NCBI RefSeq assembly: GCF_013114825.1
Contig: NZ_JAAVLX010000002.1
Location: forward strand, 62,001-126,000
From: Bradyrhizobium australiense
Lineage (GTDB): Bacteria > Pseudomonadota > Alphaproteobacteria > Rhizobiales > Xanthobacteraceae
Length of the DNA stretch: 64,000 nt
Reading direction: 5' to 3'
Below the pieces are notes generated by a model that was not told the DNA's origin, ran no database searches, and saw only the letters and a list, made by a program, of their open reading frames with translations. Below are positions 25,838 to 32,585 of the stretch, in pieces (the first letter of the stretch is position 1; the number at the start of each line of letters is the position of its first letter). The position numbers and the translations under genes were made by a program.

Positions 25838-25924
25838 CCGCCAAGGCCCGTGCAGGATTGGCGCGCCGGATCCGCATGGAGAAGGCGGTTGGGTATCCCA
25901 CGTTGCTTTCAGGAGGATGTGGTT
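25838..25924 (+). promoter_or_regulatory. ROSE RNA thermometer before a 44-codon gene
   Basis: CCCACGTTGCT pairs with AGGATGTGG with the same unpaired G and a UUCAGG loop. The last 17 nt up to the ATG (AGGAGGATGTGGTTATG) are identical to those of the hsp20 leader at 25.5 kb. The leader of about 87 nt follows an RpoH-type promoter. Confidence 0.8.
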
Positions 25925-26059
25925 ATGAAGTCGACATATCACGCCGAGTCGGTGCTGCGTTGGTGCACGGCAGTTGTCCGTCTGCTGAAGCGGCTTGCCG
26001 GTCGGAGAGCGGCGTCATCCAGGAACTGGCGCATCAGGCTCTCTCCTCGCAACGGCTAG
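25925..26059 (+). CDS. Small basic protein under ROSE control
   Basis: A 44-residue frame starts at the ATG directly after the ROSE Shine-Dalgarno sequence. It is rich in Arg and Leu (VLRWCTAVVRLLKRLAGRR) and could form an amphipathic helix. The first residues MKSTY weakly recall the MRTYD start of Hsp20, so it may be a remnant of an hsp20 gene whose control region survived, or a genuine heat-induced small protein. The next gene starts 16 bp after its stop and is probably co-transcribed. No family is recognised. Confidence 0.6.
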   Translation: MKSTYHAESVLRWCTAVVRLLKRLAGRRAASSRNWRIRLSPRNG

Positions 26060-26075
26060 TGCTGGAGGAAGAACG

Positions 26076-26315
26076 ATGCGCGGTCTACTCGCAGCTTTCG
26101 TCGTATTCGCCCTGCTGTTCAGCGCAACCGAAGCGACCGGTGCGCAGCGGAAAAAGCCGAAGCAACCTGGCAGTTCGAACGTAGTCGTTCAGACGGAAGC
26201 GCCGGAGCGGCCGGTGTCCGGTCGGAACACGACGTCCAGCCGTTCGACCACCGTGATCCCGACTTTCCGAGCCGAGGACATCGTCCCGGATATCTGCAAG
26301 GGGTGCTCCTCCTGA
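26076..26315 (+). CDS. Small secreted protein, heat-operon second gene
   Basis: A 79-residue protein with a clear signal peptide (RGLLAAFVVFALLFSATEATG, cut near ATG-AQ) followed by a basic Pro-rich part (QRKKPKQPG) and a Ser/Thr-rich stretch. It ends in ICKGCSS with two Cys. GGAGGAAG lies before the ATG. It follows the 44-codon gene by 16 bp and so shares its RpoH promoter. The family is not recognised; it is probably periplasmic. Confidence 0.7.
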   Translation: MRGLLAAFVVFALLFSATEATGAQRKKPKQPGSSNVVVQTEAPERPVSGRNTTSSRSTTVIPTFRAEDIVPDICKGCSS

Positions 26316-26419
26316 CCGGCTGTGGACCTGGTCATAGTTGCACAGAGAATGGCGCGTGGGCGGCTTGACGGAGGCCAGGCCGCAACTGGTTTTCCTTCGC
26401 CAGAAGTGGGAGGGACAAA

Positions 26420-26985
26420 ATGGAGAGGGTTGGAATTGACGGATTGAAAACGACGACGCCAGAAGCGGCCGTGAACGACAATCATATGCCGGACCGGCGC
26501 CTGACCCCGTCCCCATTCCCGAGGGATGCGGTAGCTCGCATCTTCCGGCCCGCACGATCGGCAATGAGCTCAGGAAAGGCCCGCACCAAGGGCTGGCGGC
26601 TTACCTTCGAGCGTCGCAGCGCCCCCTATGTCGAGCCCCTGATAGGATGGACCGGGGACGACGACCCGCTCGCGACGGTCGAGCTCAGCTTCCCGACGCT
26701 CAGGTCGGCGATCCGCTACGCCGAGGGGCAGAGACTTCCGTATGTCGTTGAGGCGACCGAGGAGCAGAACGCAAACCAGCGACAGTCCCGCAAGATGAAG
26801 CACGCCTTCTCCGATGAGACCTCGAACGCCTTGCCTGGGTTTCTTGCGAAGGCATGCCGGAGAACGGCCGCCCCTCGCGCCTCCACGAGGTGGAGCTTGC
26901 CCCGCTGGCGCTCGAGCGCGGCAGCGCACCGGCGGAAAGCGCCGCGCGGGCGCCGGCACAAGCGGCTCAAGCCGTCGCGGCGTGA
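26420..26985 (+). pseudogene. NDUFS4-like (ETC complex I subunit) protein, apparent frameshift
   Basis: Residues about 38-115 match the NDUFS4/NDUFA4 family domain: ARIFRPARSAMSSGKARTKG, then WTGDDDPLATVELSFPTLRS and AIRYAEGQRLPYVVEA. In mitochondria this domain belongs to an accessory complex I subunit. The frame continues to 27196, but after 26820 its composition becomes implausible, whereas another frame reads LERLAWVSCEGMPENGRPSR and ends at 26985. A single missing C at the ACCTCGAA stretch would explain the jump. It may be a sequencing error or a real lesion. The ATG at 26420 has GGGAGGG upstream. Confidence 0.6.
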
Positions 26986-27199
26986 GCGTTACGGTTATCC
27001 ATGCCGCGACCGGACGGATGCGGTCTTCGCGGGCCCGCAGCCAGCATCAACGAAATCAGGCGGAGCCGGCTTGGCGGTGGAGGCAGCCGGGGCTGCTCCC
27101 CTCCACCGGCACGCCGCTGACGGCGATCGGCTTTCAAGCAATCCCCGAAGGAACAATCTGCAAGCAGCGACATTCTGTGAAACGCCGCCGGGTTGATGC

Positions 27200-27272
27200 G
27201 CCTGGGCGCCGTTTCCGGGCCCGGCACATGCTCGGTAGCTCGCACCCACTTTGCTCTGAGGAGGAATTGGAT
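27200..27272 (+). promoter_or_regulatory. ROSE-like thermometer before rpoH
   Basis: CCACTTTGCT can pair with AGGAATTGG around the GAGGAGG site, with one C-U mismatch and the same unpaired G as in the other two ROSE elements. In Bradyrhizobium rpoH1 is known to carry a ROSE element. The promoter is uncertain; a GGAAC at 27150 followed by CATT after 16 bases is one base off EcfG. Confidence 0.65.
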
Positions 27273-28211
27273 ATGAGCACCCTGTCAGTTCTATCGAACC
27301 TACCTGCGCTTCACTCTGAAGGCGGGCTCTCCCGCTACCTCGCCGTCATCAGAAAATTTCCGCTGCTGAGTGCGGCCGACGAGGCTGTCTACGCGCGCCG
27401 CTGGCACGAACAAGGCGATCGCGAAGCAGCCTATCGCCTGGTGACAAGTCACCTCCGGCTCGCTGCGAAGCTGGCGCTACGCTATCGCGGCTATGGCCTC
27501 CCCATCGCTGACCTGATCTCAGAAGCGAATCTGGGCCTGATGCATGCGGTGAAGCGGTTCAAACCCGAAAAAGGTGTCCGGCTCGCCACTTATGCGATGT
27601 GGTGGATCAAGGCGACCGTCCATGAGTACATCCTGAAGTCGTGGTCGCTGGTGAAAATAGGCACTACTGCTGCCCAGAAGAAGCTATTTTTCAACCTGCG
27701 AAAACTGAAAAGCCGGATTTCTGCAGGCGAGGACGGCGATCTGTCGCCCGAGCAGGTCAAATACATTGCCGACGAACTGGCGGTCGATTCCCGCGAGGTC
27801 GTCGAGATGAATGGGAGGATGCGGGGTGATATTTCACTCAACCTACCCATGGCTCGGGAGGACGATTCCGAGGAAATGCAGGACTGGCTGGTCGATCGGG
27901 CGCCGGATCCCGAAAGTCAGTTGTCGGAAGCACAAGATCGCGACCAGGTAAGGCGCGCGTTGAAAGACGCGCTTGCCGGCCTGACTCCCCGCGAACAGCA
28001 TATCATCGGAGCACGCTTTCTGGCCGAACAGCCGAAGACATTGGAGGAGCTTGGCGCCACCTTCGGTGTGTCCCGCGAGCGGATCCGCCAGATCGAGGTT
28101 CGCGCGCTACAAAAGATCAGGGGCGCACTGCGCGCTCGCCTCGGCGGGAACGCTTCCCAATTGTGGGCGCTTGAGGCTGTCGCCAATTTCCCGCGCCATC
28201 CAATTGGCTAA
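27273..28211 (+). CDS. rpoH: RNA polymerase sigma factor RpoH (sigma-32)
   Basis: A 312-residue heat-shock sigma factor. Region 2 is DLISEANLGLMHAVKRF followed by GVRLATYAMWWIKATVHEYI. The RpoH box is AQKKLFFNLRKLK near residue 130, the mark that separates RpoH from other sigma-70 group members. Region 4 is LGATFGVSRERIRQIEVRAL near 270. The frame is open 153 codons upstream, but homology begins at the ATG at 27273 behind GAGGAGGAAT. Bradyrhizobium has several rpoH paralogues; which one this is cannot be told, though the ROSE leader suggests the rpoH1 type. Confidence 0.95.
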   Translation: MSTLSVLSNLPALHSEGGLSRYLAVIRKFPLLSAADEAVYARRWHEQGDREAAYRLVTSHLRLAAKLALRYRGYGLPIADLISEANLGLMHAVKRFKPEKGVRLATYAMWWIKATVHEYILKSWSLVKIGTTAAQKKLFFNLRKLKSRISAGEDGDLSPEQVKYIADELAVDSREVVEMNGRMRGDISLNLPMAREDDSEEMQDWLVDRAPDPESQLSEAQDRDQVRRALKDALAGLTPREQHIIGARFLAEQPKTLEELGATFGVSRERIRQIEVRALQKIRGALRARLGGNASQLWALEAVANFPRHPIG

Positions 28212-28233
28212 AGCAAAAGAGGGAAGCCAAAGA

Positions 28234-28262
28234 GGGCGAGCACCGCACTGCGGTGCTCGCCC
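28234..28262 (+). terminator. rpoH terminator hairpin
   Basis: A 12-bp perfect stem GGGCGAGCACCG/CGGTGCTCGCCC with a 5-base loop starts 22 bp after rpoH. There is no clear T-run. It overlaps an ATG at 28253, which argues against that codon as a gene start. Confidence 0.6.
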
Positions 28263-28378
28263 CAGCCTGCGAAGAAAGTCTTCCCATGCTCTCCGCCAGT
28301 TGCGGAGGCGCATCGATCGAGGAACGACTCACGAAGTCGCGCTTTGAATCGAGAGTGTGTCTGGTTCGAGTTTCGCAA

Positions 28379-28690
28379 ATGCGTACGCCGTCCATCGTGC
28401 CGGAAGGTGGGGACCACGACGTCTACCTCGTGCTCGACGATCTGGGTCGGATTGGACGAGCATGGCGCGAGACCAGCGAGGAGAGTACCGGGCGGGCCAT
28501 GCTGATCCGCGAGTTGTTTGAAGGCCAGTACGTCAACCCGGTGCGCATCGTCGCCTTCAACATTGGCGAGGGATGGTCGCGCGACGTGACGGCTGATATC
28601 GCCGACGAACTCCGCGAGCGCTGCATCGATCTCGATGAGGTACCGGTTGGTCTCGAAGATTTCCTGGAACGCACGAGGCAAGCTACCTAA
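28379..28690 (+). CDS. Conserved-looking hypothetical protein
   Basis: A 103-residue acidic cytoplasmic protein containing DHDVYLVLDDLGRIGRAWRE and VNPVRIVAFNIGEGWSRDVT, then a helical C terminus. It looks like a small single-domain protein I have seen annotated as hypothetical in Rhizobiales. The start at 28379 was chosen because the earlier ATG at 28253 lies in the rpoH terminator; its ribosome site is weak. It is the last gene before tRNA-Gly and is probably part of the stress block. No function is proposed. Confidence 0.65.
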   Translation: MRTPSIVPEGGDHDVYLVLDDLGRIGRAWRETSEESTGRAMLIRELFEGQYVNPVRIVAFNIGEGWSRDVTADIADELRERCIDLDEVPVGLEDFLERTRQAT

Positions 28691-28807
28691 ACTCGGCTGA
28701 CCACGGGCAGCGGCCGCTGCCGAGGTTCAAAACCGCCGTCCCGGCTATATGAGCAGCGGGTTGCCTGCGGCCTGAGTAGCGACGCGCCCAGCGATGCAAG
28801 AAAAGAT

Positions 28808-28881
28808 TGGAGCGGGTGAAGGGAATCGAACCCTCGTATTCAGCTTGGAAGGCTGCTGCTCTACCATTGAGCTACACCCGC
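28808..28881 (-). tRNA. tRNA-Gly (TCC)
   Basis: A 74-nt cloverleaf with encoded CCA. The acceptor stem is GCGGGTG/CACCCGC, the anticodon loop CTTCCAA (anticodon TCC) and the T loop TTCGATT. Its 3' end, 22 nt, is repeated at 22335-22356, so this gene is a likely integration site. Confidence 0.97.
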
Positions 28882-28979
28882 GCTGGCGTTGACCTAACAC
28901 GCCGTGCCGGCGGCCTCAACCCGCCCCCACCGGCCCTCGTCTGAACAGTACTGTTGGACCCATCGGTCGGTCCGGGCCC

Positions 28980-29008
28980 TTAACAGGGCCTGATTCGCTG
29001 CTTATATT
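28980..29008 (+). promoter_or_regulatory. rreB promoter
   Basis: TTAACA (28980-28985), 17 bases, TATATT (29003-29008). Start of transcription near 29015, so the transcript to the terminator at 29182 is about 168 nt, close to the 165 nt reported for rreB. Confidence 0.65.
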
Positions 29009-29026
29009 GATGTTTCCATCAACAAT

Positions 29027-29043
29027 GAAAGGAGGTGATCCAG
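29027..29043 (+). promoter_or_regulatory. Extended 17-nt Shine-Dalgarno of rreB
   Basis: GAAAGGAGGTGATCCAG is the full complement of the 16S rRNA 3' end over 17 bases and overlaps the first base of the GTG start. AGGTGA within it can also pair with TCACCT inside the short coding region. It is not an rRNA fragment: only these bases match. Confidence 0.9.
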
Positions 29044-29087
29044 TGTCTTATACCAAGCGCTGTCACCTCGCTGGGATCGCCCGCTAG
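29043..29087 (+). CDS. rreB: rreB, 14-residue peptide with extended ribosome-binding site
   Basis: GTG starts a 14-codon frame encoding MSYTKRCHLAGIAR, ending in TAG. Length, GTG start, 17-nt Shine-Dalgarno and transcript size all agree with rreB (ribosome-regulated expression in Bradyrhizobiaceae) as described from B. japonicum USDA 110. In that work the mRNA bound 30S subunits tightly, was weakly translated, and was stabilised when the start codon was removed. The peptide is basic and too short for a fold. It may act mainly as a ribosome-binding RNA. It lies between tRNA-Gly and a YciI-like gene with its own promoter and terminator. Confidence 0.88.
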   Translation: MSYTKRCHLAGIAR

Positions 29088-29150
29088 GCTTGTTTTTTTG
29101 GCCTGGCATCGGGGCGCTCTCAGCCCTGGACCAGCGAGCACAACAATCGG

Positions 29151-29182
29151 GGCGCGACGGGAGCCATCCCGCCGCGCCTTTT
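29151..29182 (+). terminator. rreB terminator
   Basis: GGCGCGACGGGA with TCCCGCCGCGCC around a GCCA loop, followed by TTTTAATT. An earlier TTTTTTT run at 29092-29098 after a weaker CAAGC/GCTTG stem could be a second end point. Confidence 0.75.
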
Positions 29183-29564
29183 AATTGCCGATCAAAAGCC
29201 GCAGAGATTGACGAAGCGCCGGCCGCGGCGGTTTTCGACGATGCGCTCGCCGCCATTAATGGCCGAGCTGCGGTAGTAGCGGGTGGCCGCTGACGTCGTG
29301 CCAATCGCCGGCCTGCGACGATGACCCGCAGGACCTGGCGGCATCGCAAATGATCATGGCTGGCTTGCTTCGCATGACCGTCTCCGCGAAGGGTGCGCGT
29401 TCGCTCGCGTTCTCCTCATCAGCCGTGAGCTTGCAACGGCACGTTCAAGGGCGATTAATATATCGTGTTTCCGGAATGTTTCGTCGCAGACCATTTGTCG
29501 GGATGATCCGGGTCGAATCGTCCTTTAAAGGGCAGCCAATCCGCCCGCCATAAAGGAGAAAGCG
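29183..29564. other. Intergenic stretch, no gene supported
   Basis: Short frames on the minus strand near 29180-29350 read RYYRSSAINGGERIVENRRG and similar, but lack a start and break after 50 codons. They may be a gene remnant. Just before YciI the DNA is AT-richer (GATTAATATATCG near 29453), a possible promoter. Confidence 0.35.
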
Positions 29565-29960
29565 ATGCTCTACGCCATGCTAGCCTATCACGTCGAAACC
29601 GAGGTCACGTCCTGGAGCCCGGAGGAGGACGCAGCCTTGATGAGCGAACTGCTGGCGGTGCATGAGCGGCTGAACGCCAAGAAGGTGCTCGGGCCGGCGG
29701 CGCGGCTGGGCGGCACGGCCGAAGCCCGCACTCTGCGCGGACCGGGCGCGGGAATGGTCATCGACGGGCCATTTGCCGAGACCAAGGAGCAGTTACTGGG
29801 TCTGTACGTGCTGAATTGCGCCGACGAGGAGGAAGCGATCGCGATTGCCCGCGACCTGCGGCGCGTCAATCCATCCGCCGTCTACGAAATCCGCCCGATC
29901 AGGCTCTATCTTCCCGGTGAAGCGTTGCCGGAAACCACGAGCGAACCCGGTCAGGGCTGA
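29565..29960 (+). CDS. YciI family protein (DGPF domain)
   Basis: A 131-residue protein with DGPFAETKEQLLGLYVLNC near residue 66, the signature of the YCII/DGPF family often encoded beside ECF sigma factors, and a PIRLY near the C terminus as in that family. No sigma gene is adjacent. The ATG follows AAAGGAG. Members are small alpha/beta-barrel proteins of uncertain activity, some with dehydrochlorinase-like ancestry. The C-terminal 20 residues are not conserved in type. Confidence 0.85.
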   Translation: MLYAMLAYHVETEVTSWSPEEDAALMSELLAVHERLNAKKVLGPAARLGGTAEARTLRGPGAGMVIDGPFAETKEQLLGLYVLNCADEEEAIAIARDLRRVNPSAVYEIRPIRLYLPGEALPETTSEPGQG

Positions 29961-30300
29961 CGCTTCATGCCGGCGACGAGCTTGGTAATCAGAAATGCGG
30001 CGAGTTCGCCGTGCCCACGATACCAGCCGAAGCTCGCGGGCCACCACCCGCCGGCACGCGTTGGGCTTCGGCGAACTCGCGCATCGATGACCAAGAAACT
30101 TGCGCGGCCGGCTCCGGCCTATTGTAAATACGCATCAATGGCACGGCATACTGCACTGCAACGGGCCCCAAACAGGAACAATAAATGACTCGCTATCGGG
30201 GCCTACCATCCCCACATTGAATGCATCACCGACACAATGCCCCTGGGCGTCGGTGGCTGAGAGTGTTGTGCTCCCGCCTGCAAAGGAATTGGAAAGCACG
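29961..30300. other. Intergenic stretch before the Crp/Fnr gene
   Basis: An inverted pair GCGAGTTCGCC (about 30001) and GGCGAACTCGC (about 30070) lies here. A minus-strand frame reading GWYRGHGELAAFLITKLVAG looks protein-like but has no start and is short, so a decayed gene is possible. Upstream of 30301 no clear promoter was found. Confidence 0.35.
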
Positions 30301-31035
30301 ATGCCTCATTCAAAAAATCGTATTCTGTCCCGAGCAAGCCCGGTCGATCTCGAAGACCTCCGGCCGCATCTTCGCATTGTCGAAGTGCAACACGGCAAGG
30401 TCATTGTGGAGAGCCGCGCGCGCGTCAATCAGGTGTACTTCCCGCACAGCGGTATACTTTCGTCCGTTGTTGAACTGGAAGATGGCTGGGCCATCGAAAG
30501 TGGCATGATCGGAAACGATGGTGCTTTCGGGGCTGCACAAGCGATCGACAGCAAGGCGTCGCTGCATAAGGTGGTGGTCCAGGTATCCGGCCTTGCAAGC
30601 GTCGTGGATGCGGAGCACCTCAAAGCGGTTGCCCTGTCTTCTCCCGACCTGCTCGCGCTGCTCATCAAGTACGAACAATTCTTCCTCGGCCAAGTGCAGC
30701 AAACGACCGCCTGCAACGCGATTCACAGCGTTGAACAGCGGACGTGCAAGTGGCTGGTCAGGATGTGCGATCTCGTGGGCACCGAACTGCCGGTGACGCA
30801 GGAGTTTTTGGCGCAGATGATGGGTGTGAGGCGAACCAGCGTCACCAGCGTTGCCAGCCAACTGCAAAAAGAGGGGCTGATCTCGTACAGCAGGGGCAAG
30901 CTAAGCGTCCTGGACGAGGATCTCCTGCAGCGCCGCGCGTGCGAGTGCCACCGAACTGTTCGGGAACTGTATGCTATCGAGTTCGATGACACCGAACGAG
31001 CAGCGCTTCCGTCCCGCCAGAGCACCTCTCCTTGA
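30301..31035 (+). CDS. Crp/Fnr family transcriptional regulator
   Basis: A 244-residue regulator with a cyclic-nucleotide-like N-terminal barrel (VEVQHGKVIVESRARVNQVY; IGNDGAFGAAQ) and a C-terminal helix-turn-helix of the Crp_2 type (TQEFLAQMMGVRRTSVTSVA, then LQKEGLISYSRGKLSVLD). No Fnr-type cysteine cluster at the N terminus is seen, so it is not an oxygen sensor of that kind. The start at 30301 is the ATG opening MPHSKNRIL; the open frame upstream reads unlike this family. Target genes unknown. Confidence 0.9.
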   Translation: MPHSKNRILSRASPVDLEDLRPHLRIVEVQHGKVIVESRARVNQVYFPHSGILSSVVELEDGWAIESGMIGNDGAFGAAQAIDSKASLHKVVVQVSGLASVVDAEHLKAVALSSPDLLALLIKYEQFFLGQVQQTTACNAIHSVEQRTCKWLVRMCDLVGTELPVTQEFLAQMMGVRRTSVTSVASQLQKEGLISYSRGKLSVLDEDLLQRRACECHRTVRELYAIEFDDTERAALPSRQSTSP

Positions 31036-31073
31036 GTTTGAGGGCTTGGCCTGCTGCCGGCTGGCTCGGCAGT

Positions 31074-31316
31074 CTACCAGAGCCGTTTTCTGGCAAACGC
31101 GTGCCCAGAGCCGGACTTCAGATAGCGCTCGGATGTGCGAGCCTTTTGTTCGTTCGAGAACGCGACGTATGTAACCGGTCTTCCACGGCAGAAATTTCGA
31201 CGTATGGGGAAATTTGCTGCATTATGGTCCGACAGTCGCCTCTGAACGTCAGACGCCATTCCGACGTAGCGCTGGTCGGAATAGCATTCGCTTTGTAACA
31301 GGTAAACATAATGCAT
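31074..31316 (-). CDS. GIY-YIG nuclease family protein
   Basis: An 80-residue single-domain protein of the GIY-YIG superfamily. The first strand reads HYVYLLQSE, the second RYVGMASDVQRRLSDHN (the YIG position is YVG), and a conserved Arg follows in QRRL. NEQKARTSERYLKSGSG holds the Glu that completes the active site. It sits 96 bp from the 3' end of tRNA-Tyr, with an inverted repeat between. Similar small GIY-YIG genes are frequent next to repeats in Bradyrhizobium; a mobile or repair role is possible. Confidence 0.85.
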   Translation of the reverse strand: MHYVYLLQSECYSDQRYVGMASDVQRRLSDHNAANFPIRRNFCRGRPVTYVAFSNEQKARTSERYLKSGSGHAFARKRLW

Positions 31317-31352
31317 CTGGAGCGGCCCTCCTTCGCCAAGGCTACGGAGGAC

Positions 31353-31412
31353 ATCCTGCTTCGCGGTCAGGCAGGCTGCAATCCTGCGAAGCGCCTTGGC
31401 GCGAAGCAGGAT
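31353..31412. repeat. Inverted repeat between GIY-YIG gene and tRNA-Tyr
   Basis: ATCCTGCTTCGCG (31353-31365) and CGCGAAGCAGGAT (31400-31412) form a perfect 13-bp inverted repeat with a 34-bp spacer that itself contains GCGAAGCGCC. The right arm ends on the last base of the encoded tRNA-Tyr CCA. Confidence 0.7.
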
Positions 31413-31497
31413 GGTGGGGAAGGAAGGACTCGAACCTTCGAAGCCATACGGCGGCTGATTTACAGTCAGCTCCCTTTGCCACTCGGGACACTTCCCC
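31412..31497 (-). tRNA. tRNA-Tyr (GTA)
   Basis: An 86-nt class II tRNA with encoded CCA: acceptor GGGGAAG/CTTCCCC, anticodon loop CTGTAAA (anticodon GTA), a long variable arm CCGCCGTATGGCTTC-type and T loop TTCGAGT. Confidence 0.96.
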
Positions 31498-31703
31498 GTC
31501 CAACAGCGTCACCGAACCGGCCGCCCGAGTGGCGGAGGACCGGACCCAAGGATGACGCTGAGGCCGAAAGCCCGTTTCGAAACGGCTGCGGCCGGCGCGT
31601 TTATGGGCGAAGCGGGATGGCAAAGTCAACCAACGCGGATCACCAAAAATAGGTTCGATAAAGCCAAATTGCCATATTCCGGCCCCCGTGACACAAGCTC
31701 CCC

Positions 31704-32531
31704 ATGAGCGACCGCGACCGAAAGCCGCCGTTCCGCCGTGGCGGCGGCAAACCCTTCGAAAAAGGGCGAAAATTCGCCCGTCTGCCGGGCCGGCGCGACC
31801 GGGACTCGAGCCCCGACGGGCCGGTGATTCTCTATGGCTGGCACACGGTTACGATGGCGCTGGCCAACCCGGGGCGGCGGATCCGAAAGCTGTTCCTGAC
31901 CGAAAACGCCGCCCGGAGGCTCGCGGACGAGAATATCGATACCCGCGTTCCCCCGGAAATCGTCCGGCCAAACGTGATCGACCAGCGGCTCGGCCCCGAC
32001 GCCGTGCATCAGGGACTGTTGGCAGAGGCCGATCCCCTACCCTCGCCCGATATCGATACGCTGCCGCAGGACGGCATCGTGCTGGTGCTCGACCAGATCA
32101 CCGATCCGCACAATGTCGGCGCGATCATGCGCTCGGCGGCGGCGTTTGCGGTGAAAGCGATCGTCACCACCGCCCGCCACAGCCCGGAGGCGACCGGCGT
32201 GCTGGCGAAATCCGCCTCCGGCGCACTGGAACTGGTGCCACTGGTGACCGTGCAGAATCTCGCCCGTGCGCTGACCGAACTGAACGACCGCGGCTTCTTG
32301 ACGGTCGGGCTCGACAGCGAGGGCACTGAGGATCTCGCCGCCGTGCCATTGCAGCAACCGCTGGCGCTGGTGCTCGGCGCCGAAGGCAAAGGTTTGCGGC
32401 AACTCACCCGCGAGACCTGCCGGGCGGTGGCGCGGCTCGACATGCCCGGCGAGATCAAGAGCCTCAACGTCTCGAATGCCGCAGTGCTCGCGCTCTATAT
32501 CGGCGCAAGCCGATTGGGACTTATGAAGTAG
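31704..32531 (+). CDS. rlmB: 23S rRNA 2'-O-ribose methyltransferase, TrmH/SpoU family
   Basis: A 275-residue knotted SPOUT methyltransferase. A basic N-terminal tail precedes the substrate-binding domain (VILYGWHTVTMALANP). The three SpoU motifs follow: DPHNVGAIMRSAAAF, LVLGAEGKGLR and LNVSNAAVLALYI. RlmB methylates G2251 of 23S rRNA (E. coli numbering) with SAM; other TrmH-family targets cannot be ruled out. It diverges from tRNA-Tyr. Confidence 0.88.
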   Translation: MSDRDRKPPFRRGGGKPFEKGRKFARLPGRRDRDSSPDGPVILYGWHTVTMALANPGRRIRKLFLTENAARRLADENIDTRVPPEIVRPNVIDQRLGPDAVHQGLLAEADPLPSPDIDTLPQDGIVLVLDQITDPHNVGAIMRSAAAFAVKAIVTTARHSPEATGVLAKSASGALELVPLVTVQNLARALTELNDRGFLTVGLDSEGTEDLAAVPLQQPLALVLGAEGKGLRQLTRETCRAVARLDMPGEIKSLNVSNAAVLALYIGASRLGLMK

Positions 32532-32534
32532 GAA

Positions 32535-32560
32535 CGCCCGCTCGCGGAAGCGAACGGGCG
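32535..32560 (+). terminator. Hairpin after rlmB
   Basis: CGCCCGCTCGC and GCGAACGGGCG pair with one mismatch around a GGAA loop, 4 bp after the stop. It may also serve the converging gene at 32586. Confidence 0.55.
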
Positions 32561-32585
32561 CCGAAGCTCTCAAGCTATCGTTAGA

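Noticed and set aside
27150..27170. EcfG promoter before rpoH
   Set aside because: GGAAC is followed after 16 bases by CATT rather than CGTT; similar near-misses occur near 39898 and 41136, so it was not called as a feature.
26814..27272. 153-codon N-terminal extension of rpoH
   Set aside because: Arg/Gly/Pro-rich text without sigma-factor similarity; the ROSE-like leader and GAGGAGG site mark the ATG at 27273.
28253..28378. Earlier start (ATG at 28253) for the gene ending at 28690
   Set aside because: That codon lies inside the perfect hairpin after rpoH and the added residues look non-coding.
29027..29043. Fragment of a 16S rRNA gene 3' end
   Set aside because: Only 17 bases match, there is no further rRNA similarity, and the match precedes a start codon in the sense orientation, fitting the rreB ribosome site.
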